Shown here: positions 1-5,784 of the stretch, in pieces
Layout of the letters: every line of letters starts with the position of its first letter
How positions within the stretch are numbered: the stretch's first letter is position 1
From: JAWLCG01 sp041687295
GTDB lineage: Bacteria > Planctomycetota > Phycisphaerae > SM23-33 > FEN-1343
Reading direction: 5' to 3'
Length of the DNA stretch: 10,919 nucleotides
NCBI GenBank assembly: GCA_041687295.1
Contig: JAWLCG010000153.1
Span: forward strand, 1-10,919
Program-made: the position numbers and the translations under genes
The notes under the pieces: model-generated
Seen by the model: the letters and a program-made list of their open reading frames with translations, nothing else
Told to the model about the DNA's origin: nothing
The model's database searches: none

Positions 1-18
1 CGGCCATGGCACCCGGAA

Positions 19-48
19 GACAAGCCAAAGCGGCGACGTTGTCGCCGC
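19..48 (-). terminator. Probable intrinsic terminator of the MFS exporter gene
   Basis: A perfect 8-bp GC-rich stem (GCGGCGAC at 30-37 pairing with GTCGCCGC at 41-48) encloses a 3-nt loop. Read on the minus strand it is followed by TTTGGCTTGTCTT, a T-rich stretch unusual for this GC-rich DNA. It lies about 55 nt beyond the stop codon of the minus-strand MFS gene, so it is well placed to end that transcript. The T-tract is interrupted, so partial or Rho-assisted termination is also possible. Confidence 0.6.
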
Positions 49-73
49 ACTCCATATTGCCCAGGCAGCCTCG

Positions 74-106
74 GGCGCCGTCGACGGCGGGCCGTGCCCG
101 CCCTAC
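74..106 (-). repeat. Single copy of the GTAGGG palindromic repeat, overlapping the MFS stop codon
   Basis: This 33-bp stretch differs at two positions from the corresponding part of the repeats at 4578-4712. Its core is a 7-bp stem with a 3-nt loop (GGCGGGC at 86-92, GCCCGCC at 96-102). Read on the minus strand it begins GTAGGGCGGGC, and that TAG (positions 105-103) is the stop codon of the MFS gene. It resembles REP-type interspersed palindromes in size, structure and 3'-of-gene location. Confidence 0.75.
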
Positions 107-1434
107 TCGGCCGGCTCGTCGTCCTCGGTGGCGGCGGCGACGGGCTCGACGGGGGTCTGGACGACCAGGGGGAAGCCCCGCTCGGGCCTCGCCTCGCTCA
201 GCATGCCGAAGCGGCGGAGGCGCGGAAACAGCGCCGCCCACAGCCCCACCACGCCGATGCAGCCGATACCGCCGCTGACCACCGAGACTACCGGCCCGAA
301 CAGCCTGGCCACCAGGCCCGACTCGAAGCCGCCCAGCTCGTTGCTCGAACCGATGAAGATGCTGTTGACGGCCGAGACGCGCCCACGCATCTCGTCGGGG
401 GTGACCATCTGCACCAGCGTGTGGCGGATGACGACGCTGACGTTGTCGAACACGCCGGTGAGGAACAGCATCGCCAGCGACAGCCAGAAGCTCGTGCTGA
501 TGCCGAAGACGATGGTAACCGCCCCGAAGCCGGCCACCGACAGCAGGAGCGTTCGGCCCGCCTTGCGCATCGGCGGCAGGTGCGCCAGCAGCAGGCCCAT
601 GCACATGGCCCCGGCGGCCGGCGCGGCCCGCAGGAAGCCGAAGCCCGTCTCGTCAACGCCCAGGATGTCGCGGGCATAGATCGGCAGCAGGTAGACCGCC
701 CCGCCCAGAAGCACGGCGAACATGTCCAATGAGATCGGCCCGAGCACCAGCTTGTGGTGCCAGACGAAGCGGATGCCCTCGGCGAGTTGTGCGAGCATTG
801 GCCCCCGCGGCGAAGGCGCCTGGGGCCTGAGCTTTAGCGTCGTCAGCAGGCCGATCATGGCCATGGAGCTGCACGCGGCGATGAGGTAGGCCCCCGGCAC
901 GCTCCAGGCCACGACGAACCCGCCCAGGGCCGGGCCCACCAGGCCGGACATCTGCATCAGGCTGGTCCGCCACTTGACGGAGTTCTCGAAGACCTCGGGT
1001 GGCACCAGCAGCGGCAGCATCGCCGTGCGGGCCGGGCCGCCCAGCCGCAGCACCGAGGAGTCCATCAGCAGCACCAGGTACATCAGCCAGATCGGCCCCT
1101 GACCGACGGCCAGGCCCGCCAGCGCCAGCGACGTCAGCGTCGCGCCGGCCATGCTGAGCATCAGCAGCTTGCGGCGGTTGAAGCGATCGGCCAGGTAGCC
1201 GGCCGGCAGCGTCAGCAGGAGCATCGGCGCCGCCTGCACCAGGCCGACCATCCCCAGGGCCAGCGGATCGTCGGTTCGGCTGTAGATCTGCCAGCCGATG
1301 GCCACGCTCTGGCCGGCCGTGCCAATGTGCACGAACAGCGAGCCGAACAGCCAGCGACGGAACGCCGCATGCCGGAAGGCCTCGTACGGGCTGGAGTGGC
1401 CGGTCCGGGGCGGACCGGATTCAGGTGTGCTCAT
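103..1434 (-). CDS. Major facilitator superfamily exporter, DHA3/EntS-like
   Basis: This 443-residue protein has about twelve hydrophobic segments between residues 28 and 405, the usual MFS size. The inner-membrane location follows from these segments. The MFS motif A is clear after the second helix (GYLADRFNRR, residues 79-88), and a motif-C-like GPALGG lies at 167-172. The segment TPDEMRGRVSAVNSIF (345-360), followed by a GSSNELGGFESG stretch, is characteristic of the MFS_3/EntS-like drug and siderophore exporters, which use proton antiport. The soluble tail after residue 410 is acidic and probably cytoplasmic. The chosen ATG has only a weak purine-rich site (GAGAGA) upstream but fits the promoter at 1507-1535. 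The gene stands alone, divergent from its neighbour, and ends inside a GTAGGG repeat. The substrate cannot be predicted; siderophore, macrolide or another small molecule are all possible. Confidence 0.9.
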   Translation of the reverse strand: MSTPESGPPRTGHSSPYEAFRHAAFRRWLFGSLFVHIGTAGQSVAIGWQIYSRTDDPLALGMVGLVQAAPMLLLTLPAGYLADRFNRRKLLMLSMAGATLTSLALAGLAVGQGPIWLMYLVLLMDSSVLRLGGPARTAMLPLLVPPEVFENSVKWRTSLMQMSGLVGPALGGFVVAWSVPGAYLIAACSSMAMIGLLTTLKLRPQAPSPRGPMLAQLAEGIRFVWHHKLVLGPISLDMFAVLLGGAVYLLPIYARDILGVDETGFGFLRAAPAAGAMCMGLLLAHLPPMRKAGRTLLLSVAGFGAVTIVFGISTSFWLSLAMLFLTGVFDNVSVVIRHTLVQMVTPDEMRGRVSAVNSIFIGSSNELGGFESGLVARLFGPVVSVVSGGIGCIGVVGLWAALFPRLRRFGMLSEARPERGFPLVVQTPVEPVAAATEDDEPAE

Positions 1435-1506
1435 GGGGTCTCTCTGCCGGCTCCGCCGGCGGCGGCGCCCGCGGGGGCGGGCGGGTGTGACGAATTCGAA
1501 CGCAGC

Positions 1507-1535
1507 ATCCTACCGCAGCCGGCCCAGCGGGTCAA
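1507..1535 (-). promoter_or_regulatory. Sigma-70-type promoter for the MFS gene
   Basis: On the minus strand a TTGACC -35 box (1535-1530) is separated by exactly 17 bp from a TAGGAT -10 box (1512-1507). Each differs from consensus by only one or two bases. Transcription would start near 1500, leaving a GC-rich leader of about 65 nt before the ATG at 1434. An 8-bp palindrome CGAATTCG (1491-1498) lies just at or after the expected start and could be an operator, but it is short. Confidence 0.6.
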
Positions 1536-1548
1536 TTCGATCCGTCCT

Positions 1549-1577
1549 CTGCCGGCCAGCCCCGCCGGGCCTAGAAT
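1549..1577 (+). promoter_or_regulatory. Possible promoter for the 135-aa gene
   Basis: A good -10 box, TAGAAT (1572-1577), sits 17 bp after a weak -35, CTGCCG (1549-1554). It is divergent from the MFS promoter and would give a leader of about 80 nt before the ATG at 1665. The -35 match is poor, so an activator or a false positive are both possible. Confidence 0.35.
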
Positions 1578-1664
1578 CCCATAGGCCCCGAACGCCGGAC
1601 CGGGGGACAGCGGATGCCTCCGCCCGCCCCGCCCGCGCCGCCGTCGGGCCAGGAGTGTGAAGTC

Positions 1665-2072
1665 ATGCGCAGCATCCGGTACATCCTCAGCGGCAAGCCC
1701 AGCCGCCTCGACGACTGCATCGACTACGCCGACCATCACCCCGTGCAGCGGATCGAGCTGACGCTGCAGACGCCCGAGCAGGTCACCGAGATCTGGACGG
1801 CCCGTTGGCTGCAGGGGCGGTTCACGTGGTTCTTCGAGGGCGGCGCGGTCGCCTGCGAGCGCGCCTTCGGCGGCTGTTTCCAGCACGAACCGTCCGCCCG
1901 GCAGCTCACCAGCGTCCATAACGCCAACGCCCGGCTCCTCCGCGAGCTCGACGCCATCCGCGACCGCCTCGGCGACGTCCCCATCGATGGCGCCGACCGC
2001 CGCTTCGACGAGTCAGCGGTCTACCAGCCCCAGACCGCCCAATTCGACGCCTGGACCCCCGACCAGTTGTAG
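1665..2072 (+). CDS. Hypothetical protein, 135 aa
   Basis: I do not recognise this family. The ATG at 1665 is preferred over the upstream in-frame ATG at 1614. It has a good ribosome site (AGGAGTG, 1651-1657), and the extra 17 residues of the longer form are almost all Pro and Ala. The product is soluble, with no signal peptide or membrane helix. It starts MRSIRYILSGKPSRLD and has an aromatic/Gly patch (WLQGRFTWFFEGG, residues 48-60). A charged, probably helical stretch (about 85-101, with LLRELDAIRDRL) precedes a flexible Gln/Asp-rich tail. Three Cys (18, 64, 70) have no metal-site spacing. It has codon use like its neighbours, which supports a real gene. It is separated by 190 bp and a promoter from the sialidase gene, so functional linkage is uncertain. 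Confidence 0.6.
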   Translation: MRSIRYILSGKPSRLDDCIDYADHHPVQRIELTLQTPEQVTEIWTARWLQGRFTWFFEGGAVACERAFGGCFQHEPSARQLTSVHNANARLLRELDAIRDRLGDVPIDGADRRFDESAVYQPQTAQFDAWTPDQL

Positions 2073-2103
2073 CCCGTAGGGCACGTAGGTTCGTGAGCGC
2101 CAG

Positions 2104-2144
2104 CGAGCGGTTCTGCGTGCCGCGGCGACGCCGAGCGGTTCTGC
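2104..2144 (+). repeat. Short 13-bp direct repeat pair
   Basis: CGAGCGGTTCTGC occurs at 2104-2116 and again at 2132-2144, a period of 28 bp, in the spacer between the 135-aa gene and the sialidase promoter. Just upstream, at 2074-2082, is CCGTAGGGC, identical to the start of the palindromic repeat at 4523, four nt after the end of the preceding gene's coding sequence. This spacer may hold a decayed repeat element. No function is evident. Confidence 0.45.
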
Positions 2145-2154
2145 AGCCTCGGCC

Positions 2155-2187
2155 TTGACATCGGCGGCACCCTCGCTGATATATCAG
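2155..2187 (+). promoter_or_regulatory. Probable promoter with a palindromic operator for the sialidase operon
   Basis: A perfect -35 consensus TTGACA (2155-2160) is followed by the only AT-rich island nearby. Candidate -10 boxes are GATATA (2178-2183, 17-bp spacer) and TATATC (2180-2185, 19-bp spacer). Both lie inside a perfect 12-bp palindrome, CTGATATATCAG (2176-2187). A dimeric repressor bound there would block the -10 region. The regulator is not encoded in this window. The leader to the ATG at 2263 would be about 70 nt. Confidence 0.55.
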
Positions 2188-2262
2188 TCCATTCCTTGCC
2201 GGTCCGCCTCCCCTCGGCTCGTTCGCCGGCGGGGGCGTGCGGGCAAACGAGAGGACTTCGCC

Positions 2263-3405
2263 ATGACCGCCGACGGTGCCTTGTTCACGACGAGCGACAT
2301 CTTCCAGGCCGGCCAGGACGGCTACCACGTCTGCCGCGTGCCCGGGCTGCTGGTGACGGCGGCCGGGACGGTGCTGGCCACCACCGAGGCCCGCCGGGGC
2401 CACGGCGGTGACTGGGACGCCAACGACATCCTGCTCCGCCGCAGCCCCGACGGCGGGCAGACGTGGGAGCCGGCGTGGCCTGTGGCGGCCGCCGCGGACT
2501 TCGGCCCCGGGCCGATGGACAACTTCGTGATGATCCGCGACGAGTCCGACGGGGCCGTCCATGCCCTGGTCTGCCACAACTATGCCCGCGTGTTCTACCT
2601 CCGCAGCGACGACGACGGGCAGACCTTCAGCGCCCCGCGCGACGTGACGGCCGCCTTCGAGGCCTTTCGCGCCGACTACCCCTGGCGGGTCGTCGCCGTC
2701 GGGCCCGGCCACGCCATCCAGGTCCGCGCCACGGGCCGACTGGTGGTGCCCGTCTGGATGAGCGACGGCACGGGCACCGAGTTCGGCCACGGCAAGCTGG
2801 GGCACCGGCCCAGCGTCGTCAGCACCGTCTACAGCGACGATCACGGCCAGAGCTGGCACCGCGGCGACCTCGTCGTCACTACCGATGGCCGGGTGATCAA
2901 CCCCAGCGAGACCCTCGCCGTCGAGCTGGCCGACGGAAGCGTCCTGCTGAACATCCGTAGCGAGTCGCCCGAGCACCGCCGGCTGATCTCCGTCAGCCCC
3001 GACGGCGCGACCGGCTGGTCCCAGGCCCGCTTCGACGACGCCCTGCTCGAGCCGGTCTGCATGGGCGGCCTGCTGCGCCTGAGCTGGCCCGAGCAGGGCC
3101 CGGGGCGCGTCATCTTCACCAACCCCGACACCCTCGAGCAGACCATGGTCCGCCCCGGCGTGGTCAACTGCGACCGCAAGAACCTCACAGTGCAGCTGAG
3201 CTACGACGATTGCCGCACCTGGCCGGTCAAGAAGGTCATCGAGCCGGGCCCCAGCGGCTACTCCGACCTCGGCGTGCTGCCCGATGGCACGATCCTGTGC
3301 ATCTACGAGTGCGGGCAGGTCGGCGGAAGGATGTTCCAGGACCGCGCCATCCGCCTGGCCCGCTTCAACCTCCAGTGGGTCACCGACGGGCGCGACGCCC
3401 TGTAG
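2263..3405 (+). CDS. BNR-repeat sialidase (exo-alpha-sialidase family), apparently cytoplasmic
   Basis: This 380-residue protein matches the six-bladed sialidase fold (glycoside hydrolase family 33 type), which cleaves terminal sialic acids or related sugars. The FRIP-like motif is CRVP with Arg25. Asp boxes lie at 61-68 (SPDGGQTW), 115-122 (SDDDGQTF), 191-198 (SDDHGQSW) and, degenerate, 313-320. Candidate catalytic residues are the triad Arg25, Arg232 and Arg305, acid/base Asp50 (or Asp52), and Glu216 paired with nucleophile Tyr333 in GYSDL. The spacings E216-R232 (16) and R305-Y333 (28) equal those I recall for the Micromonospora enzyme (E260-R276, R342-Y370). There is no signal peptide, so it should work inside the cell, unlike most bacterial sialidases. 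The ATG at 2263 has a GAGAGGA site; the in-frame TTG at 2155 is the -35 box. It is followed after 21 bp by the URO-D gene. True substrate specificity is open. Confidence 0.85.
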   Translation: MTADGALFTTSDIFQAGQDGYHVCRVPGLLVTAAGTVLATTEARRGHGGDWDANDILLRRSPDGGQTWEPAWPVAAAADFGPGPMDNFVMIRDESDGAVHALVCHNYARVFYLRSDDDGQTFSAPRDVTAAFEAFRADYPWRVVAVGPGHAIQVRATGRLVVPVWMSDGTGTEFGHGKLGHRPSVVSTVYSDDHGQSWHRGDLVVTTDGRVINPSETLAVELADGSVLLNIRSESPEHRRLISVSPDGATGWSQARFDDALLEPVCMGGLLRLSWPEQGPGRVIFTNPDTLEQTMVRPGVVNCDRKNLTVQLSYDDCRTWPVKKVIEPGPSGYSDLGVLPDGTILCIYECGQVGGRMFQDRAIRLARFNLQWVTDGRDAL

Positions 3406-3426
3406 AACCTCACCCGAAGGAACGCC

Positions 3427-4527
3427 ATGAACACGCTGGAACGTTTCCGGGCCGCCTTCGCCTTCGGGAAGCTCGATCGCCTGCCGATCCACACCTTCGG
3501 CGGATGGGACGAGACCTACGCCCGCTGGCGCACCGAGGGCCTGCCGGCCGACTGGGGACAGAAGAACTTCTTCGGCGAGGACCCCACGGCCTCCACCGGC
3601 GTGCACCTGGGGACCAACGGCTTCAGCCCGTTCTTCCCGCGATGGACGCCCGAGTTGCTCCAGGAGGACGACACCTACACCGTCATCCGCGACGAGCACG
3701 GGCGGGTCCTCCGCCGGCGCAAGGACGTCGTCAGCGCCTCCATCGCCGAGTACCTCGAGTTCCCCGTCCGCGGCCGGGCCGACTGGCAGCGCGTGAAGCA
3801 GCGGATGGACCCGGCCATTGAGGTCCGCTACGAGAAGCTCGCCGCCTCGGCCGACTGGTATGCCCAGCATGGCGAGGACCGCCCGGTGATCCAGGCCCTC
3901 TCCGGCACGTTCCGCGTGCTGTGGCACCTCATGGGCGACGAGGGGATGTACCTGGCCCTGTACGACGAGCCGGAGATGATCCACGACATCATGCGCACCT
4001 GGCTGCACATGAACGTCACGGCCATCGACCGCATCGCCGCCCGCATGCCCATCCACGTGCTGAACATCATGGAGGACATGTCGGGTAACACGGGCATGCT
4101 GATCTCGCCGGCGATGTTCCGCGAATTCATGATGCCCTACTACCAGCAGCTCATCCAGCACGTGCGCAGCCATACCGATGTGTTCGGCGTCTGGGTCGAC
4201 AGCGACGGCGACGTATCGGCCCTGATCCCGCTGCTGCTGGAGTGCGGCGTGCAGGGAATGTTCCCGTTCGAGGTGCAGGCGCACATGGACGTGGTGGCCC
4301 TGCGCCGCCAGTACGGCCAGCAGCTCGTGATCCGCGGCGGCATTGACAAGCGGGTCCTGCCCCGGGGCCGGGACGCCATCGACCGAGAGCTCGACCGCGT
4401 GCTGCCGATCTTCGCCCAGACCGGCGGCTACTTCATCTGCCTCGACCACCAGGCCCCGCCCGACGTGCCGCTGGAGAACTACCTCTACTTCCTCGAAAAG
4501 GCCCGCACCTATACACCTTGTCCGTAG
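3427..4527 (+). CDS. Uroporphyrinogen decarboxylase-fold (URO-D) family protein, not HemE
   Basis: This 366-residue protein has URO-D family blocks. They are EDMSGNTGMLISPAMFREF (216-234), VDSDGDVSALIPLLLECGV (257-275), GGIDKRVL (304-311) and a C-terminal DHQAPPDVPLENY (340-352). The family includes haem-pathway decarboxylases and MtaA/MtbA-type corrinoid methyltransferases. Neither fits well. It lacks the HemE N-terminal signature, and the methyltransferase zinc motif HxC is replaced by Asp258-Ser-Asp260 in the equivalent block. Divergent URO-D proteins like this are numerous in anaerobic planctomycetes and Lentisphaerae and often lie next to glycan-degradation genes. Their reaction is mostly unproven. 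It is co-transcribed with the sialidase (21-bp gap, GAAGGAA site at 3416-3422), so a role on a released sugar or a methylated product is a guess. The TAG stop is the first part of the palindromic repeat at 4523. Confidence 0.85.
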   Translation: MNTLERFRAAFAFGKLDRLPIHTFGGWDETYARWRTEGLPADWGQKNFFGEDPTASTGVHLGTNGFSPFFPRWTPELLQEDDTYTVIRDEHGRVLRRRKDVVSASIAEYLEFPVRGRADWQRVKQRMDPAIEVRYEKLAASADWYAQHGEDRPVIQALSGTFRVLWHLMGDEGMYLALYDEPEMIHDIMRTWLHMNVTAIDRIAARMPIHVLNIMEDMSGNTGMLISPAMFREFMMPYYQQLIQHVRSHTDVFGVWVDSDGDVSALIPLLLECGVQGMFPFEVQAHMDVVALRRQYGQQLVIRGGIDKRVLPRGRDAIDRELDRVLPIFAQTGGYFICLDHQAPPDVPLENYLYFLEKARTYTPCP

Positions 4528-4562
4528 GGCGGGCACGGCCCGCCGCGCTGGCGCCCGGCGCC
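4523..4562 (+). repeat. GTAGGG palindromic repeat, copy in inverted orientation
   Basis: It begins CGTAGGGCGGGC and contains the stem GGCGGGC (4528-4534), loop ACG, and GCCCGCC (4538-4544). A second small stem follows, GGCGC (4550-4554) with GCGCC (4558-4562). The TAG at 4525-4527 is the stop codon of the URO-D gene. It is inverted relative to the two copies that follow, so the cluster resembles a BIME-like arrangement. It may act as a transcript 3'-end stabiliser or weak terminator. Confidence 0.75.
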
Positions 4563-4577
4563 ACTCAGCTCATTCAG

Positions 4578-4712
4578 GGACGCCTGTCCCGGGGGCTCAT
4601 GCGCCCGGCGCCATCGGCGGCGGGCCATGCCCGCCCTACGGACTTTGCGGACGCCTGTCCCGGGAGCTCATGCGCCGGGCGCCATCGGCGGCGGGCCGTG
4701 CCCGCCCTACGG
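4578..4712 (-). repeat. Tandem pair of 64-bp palindromic repeat units
   Basis: Units at 4578-4641 and 4649-4712 (period 71 bp) differ at only three of 64 positions. Each contains a GGAC-GCCT-GTCC mini-hairpin, a GCGCC/GGCGC palindrome, and the shared core GGCGGGC-NNN-GCCCGCC ending in CCCTACGG. The core loops are CAT in the first unit and CGT in the second; one of the three differences lies in this loop, so the stem is untouched. The same core occurs inverted at 4523 and singly at 74-106. No open reading frame with normal coding character runs through it. Confidence 0.8.
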
Positions 4713-4741
4713 GCTGCTCCCAATGCCTCGGCCCGGTGGGG

Positions 4742-4965
4742 GTTCTGACGTGTCGCAGAAACTCTGATTTGGGACCTCCAATAGTTGTTGCAAATCTCCG
4801 ATGGCGGTGTAGGCTTAGGGATGAAGACTCCGAAGCTGGGCCGGCCCCCGCGGTGGGACGCGGGAACGGGCCGAAGCCCGCCAAGCGATCAGAGGGTCGC
4901 ACGTCGCCCCTCGTCGCCGGTGATCCCGGTGGCTGCGGCCCCGGGAGCCTTGAAAGGAGCATGCC
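4742..4965 (+). promoter_or_regulatory. Promoter region and structured leader of the pspA-flotillin operon
   Basis: After the repeats comes an AT-richer patch (about 4755-4820), the likely promoter. The best guess is TTGCAA (4788-4793) with TAGGCT (4810-4815), 16-bp spacing, which is weak against consensus. The remaining 145 nt or so to the ATG at 4966 form a GC-rich leader. It contains at least one small hairpin, CGGGC-CGAA-GCCCG (4867-4880). I saw no sigma-54 promoter, the classical enterobacterial pspA control. No gene is supported between 4528 and 4965. Confidence 0.35.
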
Positions 4966-5664
4966 ATGGGGATTCTTGCCCGTCTTCATCGTGTCACGGT
5001 CGGGGGGATCGAGGCCTTCCTCAAGCGGTTCGAGGACCCCGAGGTCATCCTGCCCCAGCTCATTCGCGAGATGGAAGCGCAGCTGCGCTCGGCGACCGAG
5101 GCCGAGGCCAGCGTCGCCGCCAGCGTCAAGCGGGCCGAGCGGGACCTCGAGCAGGCCCGCCAGCGCGTCACCACGCTGGGCCGAGGGGCCGAGCTGGCCC
5201 TGTCCGAGGGCCAGGAACAGACCGCCCGCGACGCCCTCAGCGCCCAAGTCGATGCCGAGCGGGCCGCCGAGCGGGCCCAGCAGAACCTCGACCGCACCCG
5301 CCAGACGCTGGAGCGTGCCACCGACGCGCGGATGCAGGTCCACCAGCAGCTGCAGGACCTGCGGAGCCGCAAGGACGAGATCCTCGCCCGCGCCCGCGTG
5401 GCCAAGGCCCAGAAGAAGGTCAGCCAGAGCGTCGACGGCGCCGTCGGCTCGACCGACAGCATTCTCGACGCGGTCGCCCGCCTCGAGCACGGCGTGGCCG
5501 AGACCGAAAGCGAGCTGGAGATCCGCAGCGAGATCAACGGCGAGCCGACCGCCTCACTGGAGCAACGGCTGATCGAGCTGGAGCGCAACAGCGAGGTCGA
5601 GCGTCGCTTGGCCGCCCTGCGGAGCCCCGGCCCGGCCGAGCCGACCGAGCCGACGCAGGCCTGA
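4966..5664 (+). CDS. pspA: PspA/IM30 family protein (ESCRT-III-like membrane coat)
   Basis: This 232-residue protein has typical PspA/Vipp1 length and is nearly all alpha-helical coiled coil. The N-terminal helix (about 1-24, MGILARLHRVTVGGIEAFLK) is amphipathic and should bind stressed or curved membrane. It is followed by FEDPEVILPQLIREMEAQL (about 22-40), the conserved family motif. The charged central helices run to about 150. The C-terminal block (ARLEHGVAETESELEIRSEI, about 166-185) aligns with the second PspA-like protein downstream. PspA proteins polymerise on the cytoplasmic membrane face and protect membrane integrity under envelope stress. The start has a strong AAAGGAG site (4953-4959). 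No pspB, pspC or pspF is visible here, so regulation differs from the enterobacterial system. It heads a five-gene operon. Confidence 0.92.
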   Translation: MGILARLHRVTVGGIEAFLKRFEDPEVILPQLIREMEAQLRSATEAEASVAASVKRAERDLEQARQRVTTLGRGAELALSEGQEQTARDALSAQVDAERAAERAQQNLDRTRQTLERATDARMQVHQQLQDLRSRKDEILARARVAKAQKKVSQSVDGAVGSTDSILDAVARLEHGVAETESELEIRSEINGEPTASLEQRLIELERNSEVERRLAALRSPGPAEPTEPTQA

Positions 5665-5679
5665 CCCGAGTCACCCTCG

Positions 5680-5757
5680 GCGGCGGGATCGGGAGACCCG
5701 CCGCTGCAGCGCCCGGTGAGCCCGCGAGGACCCGTTGTGTGCGCACGGGCCCCGCGG
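5680..5757 (+). other. Two potential RNA hairpins between the two pspA-like genes
   Basis: An 8-bp perfect stem (GCGGCGGG 5680-5687, CCCGCCGC 5697-5704) is followed by a second stem-loop. The second is made of CCGCG/CGCGG (5722-5726 and 5753-5757) with an inner CCCGT/ACGGG (5731-5735 and 5745-5749). Neither has a U-tract, so a terminator is unlikely. They could be processing or stability elements that set different amounts of the two proteins. The 120-nt gap is the largest in the operon. Confidence 0.4.
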
Positions 5758-5784
5758 CCGCCGGCGGAACCAAGGGGATCCGCC

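Noticed and set aside
2130..2153. Terminator after the 135-aa gene (GCCGAG/CTCGGC stem)
   Set aside because: The stem is only 6 bp with a 12-nt loop and no U-tract, and it abuts the next promoter.
2155..2262. TTG at 2155 as the start of the sialidase, possibly adding a leader peptide
   Set aside because: The TTG is part of a perfect TTGACA box. The added 36 residues are Arg-rich without a hydrophobic core, and the ATG at 2263 has a better ribosome site.
1906..4536. 876-codon open frame on the minus strand, opposite the sialidase and URO-D genes
   Set aside because: It is antisense to two well-supported genes. Its translation is His/Val/Ala/Gly-biased with no domain, as expected from the complement of GC-rich codons.
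4523..4712. CRISPR-like array
   Set aside because: The repeats are 64 bp with only 7-bp spacing between tandem units, one copy is inverted, and there are no unique spacers or cas genes.
4772..4795. Sigma-54 promoter upstream of pspA (GTTGCAA)
   Set aside because: The GG and GC elements are separated by 16 bp instead of the required 10, so the -24/-12 geometry is absent.
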